Below are positions 7,282 to 15,911 of a stretch of DNA of 64,000 nucleotides, one piece after another (position 1 is the first letter of the stretch; each line of letters starts with the position of its first letter). The DNA comes from Humibacter sp049446075 (GTDB lineage Bacteria; Actinomycetota; Actinomycetes; Actinomycetales; Microbacteriaceae): positions 1,674,001-1,738,000 of the forward strand of contig NZ_JBMSEB010000001.1 in assembly GCF_049446075.1 (NCBI RefSeq). The letters run 5' to 3'. Below the pieces are notes generated by a model, which was not told where the DNA came from, did no database searches, and was given only the letters and a program-made list of their open reading frames with translations. The translations under genes were made by a program, and so were the position numbers.

Positions 7282-9111
7282 TCAGCGCAGAGCGTGGCGG
7301 AAGCGGATGCGCTGCCCCGGCCGCAGCTGCGCGAACAGGTCGAGGTCGGCATCCGCGACCACGGCGATCACCGGATATCCCCCGGTGACCGGCCCGTCGG
7401 CGAGCAGCACCATCGGCTCTCCGGAAGGCGGCACCTGAATCGCGCCGGGCACCATGGGTTCGCTGGGCAGCTCGGCCGGGAGTCGCGGGTCGTGCGAGCG
7501 CTTCAGCACTACGCCCTCGGGCGAGCGCAGCCGCGCGCCAACGCGGTTCGACTCCTGCGTCACCTCCCACTCGATCTCGTAGAACGCGTCGACGGATGCC
7601 TGCGCGAACCAGTCCTCGCGGGGACCCGCGACCACGTGCACGTCCACCTCGTCGTCGGGCGGCGACGGCACCGTGAGTGCGTCGACCGCCGGAATCGCGC
7701 CAGCCACCTCGGCGGCGAGCGCGATCGCCTGACCGTCGGCCAGTGGAGCCGCACCGACCCGTGCGCCGACATCGGTAGAGGCCGAATCGAGTTCGTGCTG
7801 CGCGCTCACCCCGCCGCGCAGCGCCACGTAGTAGCGCAGACCGTGCAGAGCAGGGCCGAGCTCCAGCACATCCTCGGCGTGCGCGAGCACCGCGGCATCC
7901 GGCTCGATCGGATGCCCGTTCACGCGCAGCGCGCCCCCCGCCCCCGTCACTGCGAACCACGTCGGCCGATCGAACCGCAGTTCCGCTCCGATCAGCACCT
8001 CGAGTCCGGCCGCGTGTTCGAGGTTGCCCACCAGCCGATTGGCCAGCCTGAGGGCGCCCCTGTCGAGTGCGCCTGACCTGCCCGCGCCGATGGACGCCGA
8101 GGCTGGCCGGCCGAGGTCCTCGACCAGCAGTTGCGGACCCGAGCGCAGCACCGTCACGGAGTCCGACCCTGCCTGAATGTCGGCGTCCGATCCGCCGGGA
8201 ATCGCAGGATCCGCCGCATCGGAGAACTGATTCTCGTCCGGTCGATCGTTCGATTTCCGGCCGATCGTGTCAGAGTCGCGGCCAACGGTGCTCGGCACTG
8301 TGCCGTCGGTGCGGCCGGTGCTGGCGCTGCTGCCCGTGCGATCGGCACGGCCTGCGCCGCCGGTGCGGCCGGTGCTGCTTGCACGGCCGGTGCTACCGGT
8401 GAGGCCCGCACCGTCGCGGCCGGCCGCGTCGAGGGCTTCCACCGGCCGGAACCTCACGACAGTGCCGGGGGTGAGTAGCGCGGGGTGCGGCTCCGTCGCG
8501 CGCCAGAGCGGGGCATCCGTTCGTCCGATCAGCTGCCATCCGCCGGGGCCCTCCCTCGGGTACGCACCGCTGAAGCGGCCGGCGAGGCCGACGGCCCCCG
8601 CGGGCACCCGCGTGCGCGGAGCGGTACGCCGAGGCACCTCGAACCAGTCGTCGTCGGTGACGAGGTAGCCGAAGCCGGGGGCGAACCCGCTGAAGGCCAC
8701 GCGCCACAGGGCCGACGCATGCCTGCTGACCAGCTCGTCCACCGCGACGCCGGCGAGCCGGGCCACCTCGTCGAGGTCGTCGCCGTCGTACACCACGTCG
8801 AGCACCACGGCGGCGGGCACCCCCGATTCACCAGCCGCCGCGGCGGACGCGAGCGACGAGGAATCCTGCGCAGGAGGCATCCGCTCGACTGCACGCCCGA
8901 GCCAGGTGCGAACTGCGTCGGCGGGTATCTGCTTCGGGTCGAACAGCACGGCGAGCGTGCGCGCCGCGGGCACGACGTCGTCGACCCCGGCCGGGCGGGC
9001 CGACGACAGGCCGGCGTGCAGCGCCAGCACGGCACGCAGCCCGGGCAGGTCGACGATGAAGGCTCTGTCCCCGATCCGACTGATCGGCGGTAGGCGGTCA
9101 GTCGCGCCCAT
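7282..9111 (-). CDS. pxpBC: 5-oxoprolinase subunits B and C fused in one chain (KipI-KipA)
   Basis: ATP-dependent ring opening of 5-oxoproline to glutamate needs PxpA, PxpB and PxpC. Here B and C are one 609-residue protein. Residues about 1-225 are the PxpB/KipI domain (GDRAFIVDLPG, VAFSGFAPGFGYLVTDD, RTRVPAGAVGLAGRFSGAYP, GGWQLIGRT). Residues about 300-609 are PxpC/KipA (LLVEDLGRP, ALRLANRLVGN, GLEVLIGAELRF, ESNRVGARL, TGGYPVIAVV). Between them lies a low-complexity linker of roughly 75 residues, rich in Gly, Arg, Thr, Ser and Asp, with irregular STGRT/GRADRTG repeats. The ATG overlaps the pxpA stop by one base (TAATG), so the two are coupled. Confidence 0.9.
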   Translation of the reverse strand: MGATDRLPPISRIGDRAFIVDLPGLRAVLALHAGLSSARPAGVDDVVPAARTLAVLFDPKQIPADAVRTWLGRAVERMPPAQDSSSLASAAAAGESGVPAAVVLDVVYDGDDLDEVARLAGVAVDELVSRHASALWRVAFSGFAPGFGYLVTDDDWFEVPRRTAPRTRVPAGAVGLAGRFSGAYPREGPGGWQLIGRTDAPLWRATEPHPALLTPGTVVRFRPVEALDAAGRDGAGLTGSTGRASSTGRTGGAGRADRTGSSASTGRTDGTVPSTVGRDSDTIGRKSNDRPDENQFSDAADPAIPGGSDADIQAGSDSVTVLRSGPQLLVEDLGRPASASIGAGRSGALDRGALRLANRLVGNLEHAAGLEVLIGAELRFDRPTWFAVTGAGGALRVNGHPIEPDAAVLAHAEDVLELGPALHGLRYYVALRGGVSAQHELDSASTDVGARVGAAPLADGQAIALAAEVAGAIPAVDALTVPSPPDDEVDVHVVAGPREDWFAQASVDAFYEIEWEVTQESNRVGARLRSPEGVVLKRSHDPRLPAELPSEPMVPGAIQVPPSGEPMVLLADGPVTGGYPVIAVVADADLDLFAQLRPGQRIRFRHALR

Positions 9112-9878
9112 TAGGCGAAAGCCTCGATCCCGATTCCGGATTCGTGCAGCGCCTCCCGCACCACGATCGCCATCGCCACGGCATCACGGCTGTCGCCGTG
9201 CACGCACAGGGACGCGGCATCCAACTCGATCGTCTGCCCTTCGATCGTTTCGACGACGCCGTCGGATGCCATGCGCACCGCACGCTCGGCGATCCCGTCG
9301 TCCACGCCGAGCACGGCACCTGCCATGCTCCGCGGGGCGAGTGTGCCGTCGGCCAGGTAGGCCCGGTCGATGAACGCCTCCCGCACGAAGCGGACGCCGC
9401 GGCTCTCGCACGCCCGCTCGATGGCGCTGTTCGCCAGCCCGAGCAGTGCGAGGTCGGCCGGAAAGGATGCCACGGCGTCGGCCACCGCGGTGGCCTGCTG
9501 CTCGTCGCCGACGATGCGGTTGTAGAGAGCGCCGTGCGGTTTGACGTAGCGCACCTCGGCCCCGACGGATGCCGCCGTGCCGGCCAGCGCGCTCAACTGG
9601 TAGACCACGTCGGCGTGCAAGTCGGAGGGCGCAACGTCCATGTAGCGGCGGCCGAAGCCCGCGAGGTCCCGGTAGGAGACGTGCGCGCCGATCACGACCC
9701 CTCGGTCACGAGCCGCGCGGCAGGTGCGCAGCATGGTCGCCGGGTCGCCGCCGTGGAACCCGCACGCGACGTTTGCGCTCGAGACGACGTCGAGCATCGC
9801 CTCGTCGTCGCCCATGACCCACGCGCCGAAGGACTCGCCGAGGTCGCAGTTGAGGTCGATCACGCGCATCCATCTCAT
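9111..9878 (-). CDS. pxpA: 5-oxoprolinase subunit A (LamB/YcsF family)
   Basis: A 255-residue protein of normal family length that acts with PxpBC to hydrolyse 5-oxoproline (pyroglutamate) in the cytosol. Diagnostic motifs are IDLNCDLGESFGAW at the N-terminus, SANVACGFHGGDP with probable catalytic residues, GAHVSYRDLAGFGRR, VKPHGALYN and SLCVHGDSRDAV. Starts at 9878, 9869 and the GTG at 9863 are all close to the conserved IDLNCD block; the longest is given, but the true one may be a few codons shorter. It is the first gene of the pxpA-pxpBC pair. Confidence 0.93.
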   Translation of the reverse strand: MRWMRVIDLNCDLGESFGAWVMGDDEAMLDVVSSANVACGFHGGDPATMLRTCRAARDRGVVIGAHVSYRDLAGFGRRYMDVAPSDLHADVVYQLSALAGTAASVGAEVRYVKPHGALYNRIVGDEQQATAVADAVASFPADLALLGLANSAIERACESRGVRFVREAFIDRAYLADGTLAPRSMAGAVLGVDDGIAERAVRMASDGVVETIEGQTIELDAASLCVHGDSRDAVAMAIVVREALHESGIGIEAFA

Positions 9879-9964
9879 TCTGCCCGCCCCGCTCCGCTCG
9901 CCCCAGCCCCCTTACCTGGCCGGAACCGGATGCCCTCGACGACGTGGCGGCGCCAGCGAGCCCG

Positions 9965-10747
9965 TCAGCCGCTCATGACCTGCTGGAGCAGCCTGGAGAA
10001 GTCGTCGGGACCGACGCTGATGTCGCCCAGGTACGGACGATCCATGTCTGCCGTGACGAAGATGACGAGGCCGACGAACAGGGCGAGCATCCCAGCCATC
10101 GCGAGGTGGACACGCAGGCTTTTCACGTCGACACAGGCCAGCAGCACGGCGTTGACGAGGGCGCCCACCCAGATCAACGCCCACAACAGCGTCGGCAAGC
10201 CGAGCGAGGTCACGTTGATGCGTGTGCGCCGCGCCGTCACGAAGTCGTTGTACTGGTTGACCGTCGCCGTGTAGAGGCTCGAGGTTCCCGCAGAGGGACG
10301 GTAGTGCAGCAGCATGTGCTGGAACGTCAGCAGGGTGACGGAGCTGTCGGCCGGCGCCATCCCTGCGTGCTGAAGGGGCCAGTCCTCGCTGATGACCGTG
10401 CGCGTGTATGAGCGGAGCGCCTCCTGCAGAGGGCCGGCGATAGCTGCGGGAAAGCCCGAGACATCGCGGTACAGGGCGCCGAGCGCAGACGACTCCTGCA
10501 GCACATCGGTGCGCACCTCGACGTAGTTCTGATACGCCGCAACGGCGACGAGTGCGAGGAAGATCCCGAAGAAGACGCCGAAGGTGCCGATCGAATAGCC
10601 GACCACGCGGTCCCACTCCTTGGGCTGCGCGGCAGCACTCCTCACCCACGGCCGAAGTGCGAACACCAGCGCGAGGGAGCCCGCGACGAAGCCGATCAGG
10701 AAGATCGGAAGACTCACGAACAACGGCGCCGAGTAGAACCACGACAT
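9965..10747 (-). CDS. DUF4239-type integral membrane protein
   Basis: A 260-residue protein with paired membrane helices at both ends (VSLPIFLIGFVAGSLALVFAL and GTFGVFFGIFLALVAVAAY near the start, LPTLLWALIWVGALVNAVLLAC and LAMAGMLALFVGLVIFVTAD near the end). A helical cytosolic segment lies between them, containing ESSALGALYRD. This is the bestrophin-like layout of DUF4239, whose function is unknown. The gene stands alone and starts at ATG 10747. Confidence 0.8.
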   Translation of the reverse strand: MSWFYSAPLFVSLPIFLIGFVAGSLALVFALRPWVRSAAAQPKEWDRVVGYSIGTFGVFFGIFLALVAVAAYQNYVEVRTDVLQESSALGALYRDVSGFPAAIAGPLQEALRSYTRTVISEDWPLQHAGMAPADSSVTLLTFQHMLLHYRPSAGTSSLYTATVNQYNDFVTARRTRINVTSLGLPTLLWALIWVGALVNAVLLACVDVKSLRVHLAMAGMLALFVGLVIFVTADMDRPYLGDISVGPDDFSRLLQQVMSG

Positions 10748-10913
10748 GGCGTCACCCTAATGTCGAGAAAGGTTCAACAACAGGGTCGGGGTCTGTTGGG
10801 CGTCCGCCCGTGAGCTGATCGAGCCCTCCCTCCCCATCCCGGCACGGGACCAGAGATGCACAGCCACGCGCGTGCGTCGCGCATCCGTCGGTGCCGCTGG
10901 TTAACCTCGAAGC

Positions 10914-11369
10914 GTGGCTGATTTGGTACGAGTGCGTCGCTGGGCCGAAGCGCTCATCGCGATGCATCTCGACGCGGATGCCTGGACATTCGGCTTCGAC
11001 AACGCCAAGACCCGAGGCGGCCAGTGCAACCACTCCACGAAACGCATCACGGTCTCACGGCACCTGGCCGCGCGGTTCGACGATGACGAGATCCACCAGG
11101 TGCTGCTGCACGAGGTGGCGCACGCGGTCGCCGGTCCTGCCGCCGGGCACGGACCGAAGTGGAAGTCCATCGCGCGCGACCTCGGATATGTCGGAGAACG
11201 CACGCTCGACAAGCCGGTCGCCGAAGACCTCGCGCCGTGGGTCGGCAGGTGCCCGAGCGGCCATCTGCACTACCGCTATCGCAAGCCCACCCGCACCATG
11301 TCGTGTGCCCGATGTTCGCGCAGGTTCTCCCGTGACCACCTGATCGTGTGGGAGCGACGTGGCGGCTAG
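10914..11369 (+). CDS. SprT-like zinc metallopeptidase-fold protein
   Basis: A 151-residue protein with the zincin motif HEVAH (in VLLHEVAHAVAGPAAGHGPKW), the glutamate being catalytic and the later His the likely third ligand. The C-terminal zinc ribbon has paired ligands CPSGHLHYRY and MSCARCSRRFS. This is the SprT-like domain also seen in SPRTN, which cuts DNA-protein crosslinks, but bacterial members of this size are uncharacterised. The gene begins 166 bp from a divergent membrane-protein gene. Confidence 0.85.
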   Translation: MADLVRVRRWAEALIAMHLDADAWTFGFDNAKTRGGQCNHSTKRITVSRHLAARFDDDEIHQVLLHEVAHAVAGPAAGHGPKWKSIARDLGYVGERTLDKPVAEDLAPWVGRCPSGHLHYRYRKPTRTMSCARCSRRFSRDHLIVWERRGG

Positions 11370-11425
11370 CCCCGGCACGGCAGGATTGGTGCGGCAGCCA
11401 ACGCGGAACAGGTGAACCACAGCAC

Positions 11426-12142
11426 ATGACACTCACGGCATCGGAACGCGCGTCGGCGCACAACGGAACGACGCCCACGGCGCCCGCGCTGGAGACGCCG
11501 ACGGAGCCGCCTGCCCCGGCCAGGCTCGGCGAGACGGGGCAGTGGTTCCACACGCCAGACGGCCAGCGATGGTGGTTCGACTCCGGATGCCTGTGCCTCG
11601 ACTTCGCGTACACCGGCGGCATTCCGGAGCCGGGCGGAGGCGAACGCATCCCGAACGAGCCGTGGGAGCTGCTACGAGCGGCGACCGACCTCGCCGCCTG
11701 GCTACACGACAGGTTCCCGGCGATCGACCCGGCCTGTGCCGAGCACGAGCTGCGCGACGCGCTCACGCTGCGGGAGGCGATCGCGCACCTGGCGCTCGCG
11801 GCGCTCGGCGGGCATCCGTATGCAGCTCACGACGTCGACATCGTCAACCTCTACGCGTCGACGCCCGACCTGCCGCCTTCGTTGGCCGGCGGCAGCATGC
11901 AGCCGGGCCGCGGCAAAGCGAGGGCGACCCAAGCGCTCTCCGCCATCGCACGCGACGCGGTCGCCGTGTTCGGATCGGGTTGCCGCGACGGCATCCGCTC
12001 GTGCGGTGCCGACGACTGCGGGCTCGTCTACCTCGACGTGTCCCGCAGCCGCAACAGGCGCTGGTGCTCCATGCAGCGCTGCGGCAACCGGGCAAAGGTG
12101 CGTGCCCACCGCGCGCGACGCGCAGCCGCGCCTGCCGCATAG
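11426..12142 (+). CDS. CGNR zinc-finger protein (ABATE family)
   Basis: A 238-residue probable transcription regulator. The N-terminal ABATE domain contains CLCLDFAYTGG and a helical region (LREAIAHLALAAL). The C-terminal CGNR zinc finger is complete: CGADDCGLVYLDVSRSRN followed by RRWCSMQRCGNRAKVRAHR, giving four Cys ligands and the signature CGNR. The ATG at 11426 gives the natural domain start; an earlier in-frame start at 11348 would overlap the SprT-like gene. Targets are unknown. Confidence 0.88.
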   Translation: MTLTASERASAHNGTTPTAPALETPTEPPAPARLGETGQWFHTPDGQRWWFDSGCLCLDFAYTGGIPEPGGGERIPNEPWELLRAATDLAAWLHDRFPAIDPACAEHELRDALTLREAIAHLALAALGGHPYAAHDVDIVNLYASTPDLPPSLAGGSMQPGRGKARATQALSAIARDAVAVFGSGCRDGIRSCGADDCGLVYLDVSRSRNRRWCSMQRCGNRAKVRAHRARRAAAPAA

Positions 12143-12191
12143 CTCTGCACCCGCGAACGAACGCTCGACGGGCCACCCGGCCGACGCAGGG

Positions 12192-12259
12192 GCGGTAGCG
12201 AGTGTCGATCATGGTTGTCGCAGGCGCGGTAGCGAGTGTCGATCGCGGTTGTCGCAGGC
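12192..12259. repeat. Two direct copies of a 34-bp unit upstream of the LLM oxidoreductase
   Basis: GCGGTAGCGAGTGTCGATC begins at 12192 and again at 12226, each followed by GGTTGTCGCAGG after a short variable stretch. The second copy ends 18 bp before the ATG, so it could hold operator or promoter elements for that gene; no -10/-35 pair is clear. Confidence 0.6.
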
Positions 12260-12277
12260 TCGTGGCAGAGTCGCAGA

Positions 12278-13150
12278 ATGACCCGCATCGGTGCGATCTT
12301 CAACCCATATCCCAACCCGCCTGAAGCGCTCGTGGATGCCGCGGCTGCAGCCGAGCGGGCAGGGGTGGCCGAGCTGTGGCTGTGGGAGGACTGCTTTCGG
12401 CAATCCGCCTTCGCTGCGGCGTCCGCCGCGCTCGCAGCGACGTCGTCCCTGCGGGTCGGAATCGGCATCGCACCCATGCCGTTGAGAAACGTTGCCGCGA
12501 CGGCCATGGAGATCGCAACGCTGGCGCGCATGTTCCCAGGCCGCCTGCTTCCCGGGGTCGGGCACGGTGTGCAGTCCTGGATGGAGCAGGTGGGCGCGCG
12601 CGTGGCTTCACCGCTGACTCTCATGCGCGAGCATGTTCCAGCGCTGCGGGCGCTGCTCGCGGATGAGACGGTCACCGTCGACGGGCGCTACGTCTCGCTC
12701 GACGCCGTGCGCCTCGACTGGCCGCCTGCCGACATCCCACTCGTCTACGCAGCGGCGGAGGGTCCGAAGACGCTGAGGCTGGCCGGGGAGGTGGCCGACG
12801 GCGCCGTGCTCGACAGTCGGCACACCATCGAGGAGATCGCGCACGCGATTTCGGAGGTGCGAGCCGGACGATCGGATGCCGGTCGCGACGGCGAGCCCGA
12901 CATCGTGGCGTTCGTCGCCGTGGCGTTCGGCGCCGACGGCGTCGAGCGCTCGGTCGCGGACTGGGACGGCGAGATACCGGCGGATGCCGCCCAGCGCGTG
13001 CTCTCCGGAACCTTGGAAGAGGTCGTGCCCCGCGCGCAACGCTTCGCCGACCTCGGCGTTGACCACCTGGTGTTCCTGGCCCCGCGATCGGAGCCCGACC
13101 TCACCTCGTACTTCGAGAAGGTCGGAGAGGTGGCGCGAGCGGTCGAGTGA
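12278..13150 (+). CDS. LLM-class flavin/F420-dependent oxidoreductase
   Basis: A 290-residue bacterial-luciferase-like TIM barrel. Signs are AAAAERAGVAELWLWEDC, SLRVGIGIAPMPLRNVAATAMEIATL (the family's strand-3/4 block), GRLLPGVGHG, and FVAVAFG near the C-terminus. In actinobacteria such proteins usually use F420 or FMN; the substrate is unknown. The ATG at 12278 is chosen because the fold begins right there (TRIGAIFNPYPNPPE); an upstream in-frame ATG at 12236 lies inside the repeat. Confidence 0.85.
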   Translation: MTRIGAIFNPYPNPPEALVDAAAAAERAGVAELWLWEDCFRQSAFAAASAALAATSSLRVGIGIAPMPLRNVAATAMEIATLARMFPGRLLPGVGHGVQSWMEQVGARVASPLTLMREHVPALRALLADETVTVDGRYVSLDAVRLDWPPADIPLVYAAAEGPKTLRLAGEVADGAVLDSRHTIEEIAHAISEVRAGRSDAGRDGEPDIVAFVAVAFGADGVERSVADWDGEIPADAAQRVLSGTLEEVVPRAQRFADLGVDHLVFLAPRSEPDLTSYFEKVGEVARAVE

Positions 13151-13173
13151 CCGTCCACGCTCGTGCCGGCAGG

Positions 13174-13476
13174 TCAGTCGACGACCTGCACCTCTTTCCA
13201 GAAGGCCACGTAGTCGCTGAAGTCCTTGCCGACCCGATCGAAGGCCGTCGGGTAGGGCTCCGGATAGCTCCACGCTCGGTCTTGGAGTCGCTGTCCGTCC
13301 GCGTTCACGGTGAAGTACTGGCACTCACCCTTCCACGGGCAGGTGTACGGCGTCGGGCTCTTCTCGAGCAGTTCCGACCTGACGGCAGACGGCGGAAAGT
13401 ACCAGTTGCCCTCGATCTTGATGAGGTCTTCGACGGGCGCCTCTGCGATGACGGTGTCGTTCACGATGGCTTTCAC
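13174..13476 (-). CDS. DUF427 domain protein
   Basis: A 100-residue single-domain protein with KAIVNDTVIAEAP, IEGNWYFPPSAV, TPYTCPWKGECQYFTV and AWSYPEPYPTA, the typical DUF427 (CPWKG) pattern. The function is unknown; the invariant Cys and aromatic residues suggest small-ligand binding. GTG at 13476 is preferred because AAGGA lies 7 nt upstream and the conserved domain begins immediately. It is convergent with the LLM oxidoreductase gene. Confidence 0.88.
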   Translation of the reverse strand: MKAIVNDTVIAEAPVEDLIKIEGNWYFPPSAVRSELLEKSPTPYTCPWKGECQYFTVNADGQRLQDRAWSYPEPYPTAFDRVGKDFSDYVAFWKEVQVVD

Positions 13477-13742
13477 GGGATGGTCCTTCCCTCTTCCCTG
13501 CGTTCGGCGGGCTGCACTGCTCTGGGCCGGCACACTGCGTGCCGGGGCTCACGCTCCAAGACGTGGCAACGCCCGCCGCACTCGCGCCATTCCCGGTCTT
13601 CTCGTTCAGCGGTATGTCCGTGGTGCGGAACCTATACGACCGATAGGCTTTCCACGCTCGAGACCGTGCTCGCCCGCGGCCGCCGGGCCGCTCACGGGCA
13701 GCGCCGCCGTTCGACTGCCGCCATTCGACTCAGGAGTGCCCG

Positions 13743-15053
13743 ATGACCGACACCGGCAAGCAGGACGACGACGCACAGCATGCGGCCGAGCAAGCGCGGT
13801 GGCCGCAGGTCGCCGGACCGGCGCACCAGCCGTATGCGGAGCAGCAGGGCCAAGGCGCCTCGGCCCCGACCCGCGGCGAAGCAGGGGAGACGGTGCAGTA
13901 CGCGGCGGAGCCGTTCACCGCGGAGCAGCATCCGGAGCCATTCGCCGCGGAGCAGTACCCGACGCTTCCGGTCGACGCGGGGCAGGACCCCGATCAGCTC
14001 AGCGCTCCGCCGGAACCGAAGAAGAAGCGCACCGGGCTGCTCGCCGGCATCGTCGGCGGGGGTGTGCTCCTGGTGCTCCTCATCGCCGGTGGCGTCTGGT
14101 TCGCGTTCGAATCGAGCGCCCATACCCCTCAAGCAGCCGTCCAGCCGTTCATGGATGCCTTGGTGAAGGGCGACGTCGCTCAGATCGTCAAGACCGGCAA
14201 CATCGACACGAACAGTCCGCTCGTCACCGAGAAGGCATACGCAGCGACGAAGGACCGAATCTCGGGCTACTCGATCAAGCCGGCGGGCTCACAGTCGAAT
14301 ACGGCGAGCGTGTTCGTCAGCTACAAGCAGGGGTCGGACCGCCACAGCGAGACCTTGGAGTTGAAGAAGAGCGGCACGGATCTGCTGTTCTTCACAAGGT
14401 GGACCCTCGTGCCGGTCACCCTTCCGACGGTGAAGGTCACGGCGAACGCCCCAGGCGACGCGTCCGTTCAGGTCAACGGAGTGGCTGTCGGCATCGACAA
14501 CAGGGGCAACGCCGAACTCCAGGCGCTGCCGGGCCGCTACGACGTGACCCTCGCGACGTCGGCCAACTACACGGCTCAGAGTCAGACCGCCACGATCTCC
14601 GTGATCAACGCCTCCACGGATGCGGCGGGCAGCGCGGTGAAGCTCAACGCCAGCCTCACCGATGCCGGCAAAGCTGCGGCCGTCACCGCTGTGAACGCGT
14701 GGGTTTCGGCCTGTACAGCATCCACGGAGCTTCAGCCCGCTGGTTGCAGCTTCGGTCTGATCAACGACCTGCCGGGCGTGCACCTGTCGAATGCCAAGTG
14801 GACGCTCGTCACTCCGCCCACCTTCTCCGTCGGCGCGTGGGATGGTGCCGGCTGGGCAGTCGACACCGTGACGCCCGGGTCGGCGACATTCCTGGCCGAC
14901 GGATCGGCCGACGACGGCAGCTCTGGACAGGTGACGTCGATTGCACCGGTGAACGTCGCCGTCGAAGGCGAGATCACCGGATTCGACAAGAGCGGCAACG
15001 CGATCTTCCAGTCGATCGACTGGACGGGCAAGGCGAGCCTGCCCACCGCCTGA
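13743..15053 (+). CDS. Single-pass membrane-anchored extracytoplasmic protein of unknown function
   Basis: A 436-residue protein. Residues 1-95 are hydrophilic, Gln/Glu/Pro/Ala-rich and cytosolic, with an EPFTAEQHPEPFAAEQ repeat. A KKKR charge cluster precedes one membrane helix (GLLAGIVGGGVLLVLLIAGGVWFAF). The rest is extracellular, with several beta-rich segments such as VSYKQGSD, VKVTANAPGDASVQVNGVAVG and PGRYDVTLATSANYT. The topology (N-in, C-out) matches actinobacterial DUF4878/zinc-ribbon-type membrane proteins, but no named domain is certain. Its partner and role are unknown. Confidence 0.7.
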   Translation: MTDTGKQDDDAQHAAEQARWPQVAGPAHQPYAEQQGQGASAPTRGEAGETVQYAAEPFTAEQHPEPFAAEQYPTLPVDAGQDPDQLSAPPEPKKKRTGLLAGIVGGGVLLVLLIAGGVWFAFESSAHTPQAAVQPFMDALVKGDVAQIVKTGNIDTNSPLVTEKAYAATKDRISGYSIKPAGSQSNTASVFVSYKQGSDRHSETLELKKSGTDLLFFTRWTLVPVTLPTVKVTANAPGDASVQVNGVAVGIDNRGNAELQALPGRYDVTLATSANYTAQSQTATISVINASTDAAGSAVKLNASLTDAGKAAAVTAVNAWVSACTASTELQPAGCSFGLINDLPGVHLSNAKWTLVTPPTFSVGAWDGAGWAVDTVTPGSATFLADGSADDGSSGQVTSIAPVNVAVEGEITGFDKSGNAIFQSIDWTGKASLPTA

Positions 15054-15083
15054 TGCCGCGGCGGCGCGGCACCGTCGGTACCG

Positions 15084-15911
15084 TCACTGCGTAGCGGCGA
15101 CACGCTCCGCGATGGCCGACGTCGAGGCATCCACGTACGCGCCGTCGACCAGTACAGGAACGGCGGTCGAGACGTCGGTCTGGTAGGCGACGGCGATGTC
15201 GTCGCCCTGGTCGTCTTTCAGCAGCTCGCCGCCGCTCACCGATGCCGTGAACATGTGACGGATGCCGCGCTCGAGCCCCGTATACGCCGCACACGCCGCT
15301 GCCGCCTCCGGCGAGCACGCGTCGATTCCCAGCTTTCCGAGCGCGTCGATCACGGCGCCCGCCGTCAATAGATCCTCGACGGCGAAACGCACGCTCTCGT
15401 CACTGCGCACTTCCCCGGCCGCCACGATGGAGACCATGGCTCTGCGGCCGATGCGTTCCTGGTGGTCGAGGATCCACTTCGCCACAGCGGTGCGATTGCG
15501 GAGGGTGGCGGCGACGACCGGAACGCCGTAGGTGGAGGCGAGCGCGGTGAGGCGGGATCCGTTCAGCGAGGGCACCACGGCCCGCCGGGCCTCGAAGTCG
15601 GCGACGTTCTGTTCGGTCATGCTCGATGGCGACAACGAGACGCCACGATCGCCGCGGCGTCCGGCCAAGCCCGCCTCGCCGAACTCGCCGGCGTCGTGGG
15701 CCGCCTCCGCCTCGTGTCGCAGCCCGTCGTACGGTTGCACCTCGAGCCCGAGAGCCACGCCCATCTCGACCGTCGTGGTGAACGAGATGGCATCGACCAC
15801 CACGATCACGCCCGCGCCATGTGCGATGCCGCGCAAGCCTTCTCGACCCCAGTCGAACCGCACCTCGTAGCGCTGTTGCGTCGGCTCGTCGGGGCTCAGC
15901 GGGGTCTTCAC
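15084..15911 (-). CDS. ComB-like 2-phosphosulfolactate phosphatase family protein
   Basis: A 275-residue member of the ComB family. Motifs are VVVDAISFTTTVEMGVALG near the N-terminus (the family's Mg-binding Asp region), VVPSLNGSRLTALAS, and VSIVAAGEVRSDESVRFAVEDLLTAGAVI. ComB acts in coenzyme M synthesis in archaea; actinobacteria make no coenzyme M, so the substrate here is probably another phosphorylated sulfonate or sugar acid. The GTG start at 15911 directly follows the TAG of the upstream helicase gene with no gap, suggesting co-translation. Confidence 0.78.
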   Translation of the reverse strand: MKTPLSPDEPTQQRYEVRFDWGREGLRGIAHGAGVIVVVDAISFTTTVEMGVALGLEVQPYDGLRHEAEAAHDAGEFGEAGLAGRRGDRGVSLSPSSMTEQNVADFEARRAVVPSLNGSRLTALASTYGVPVVAATLRNRTAVAKWILDHQERIGRRAMVSIVAAGEVRSDESVRFAVEDLLTAGAVIDALGKLGIDACSPEAAAACAAYTGLERGIRHMFTASVSGGELLKDDQGDDIAVAYQTDVSTAVPVLVDGAYVDASTSAIAERVAATQ

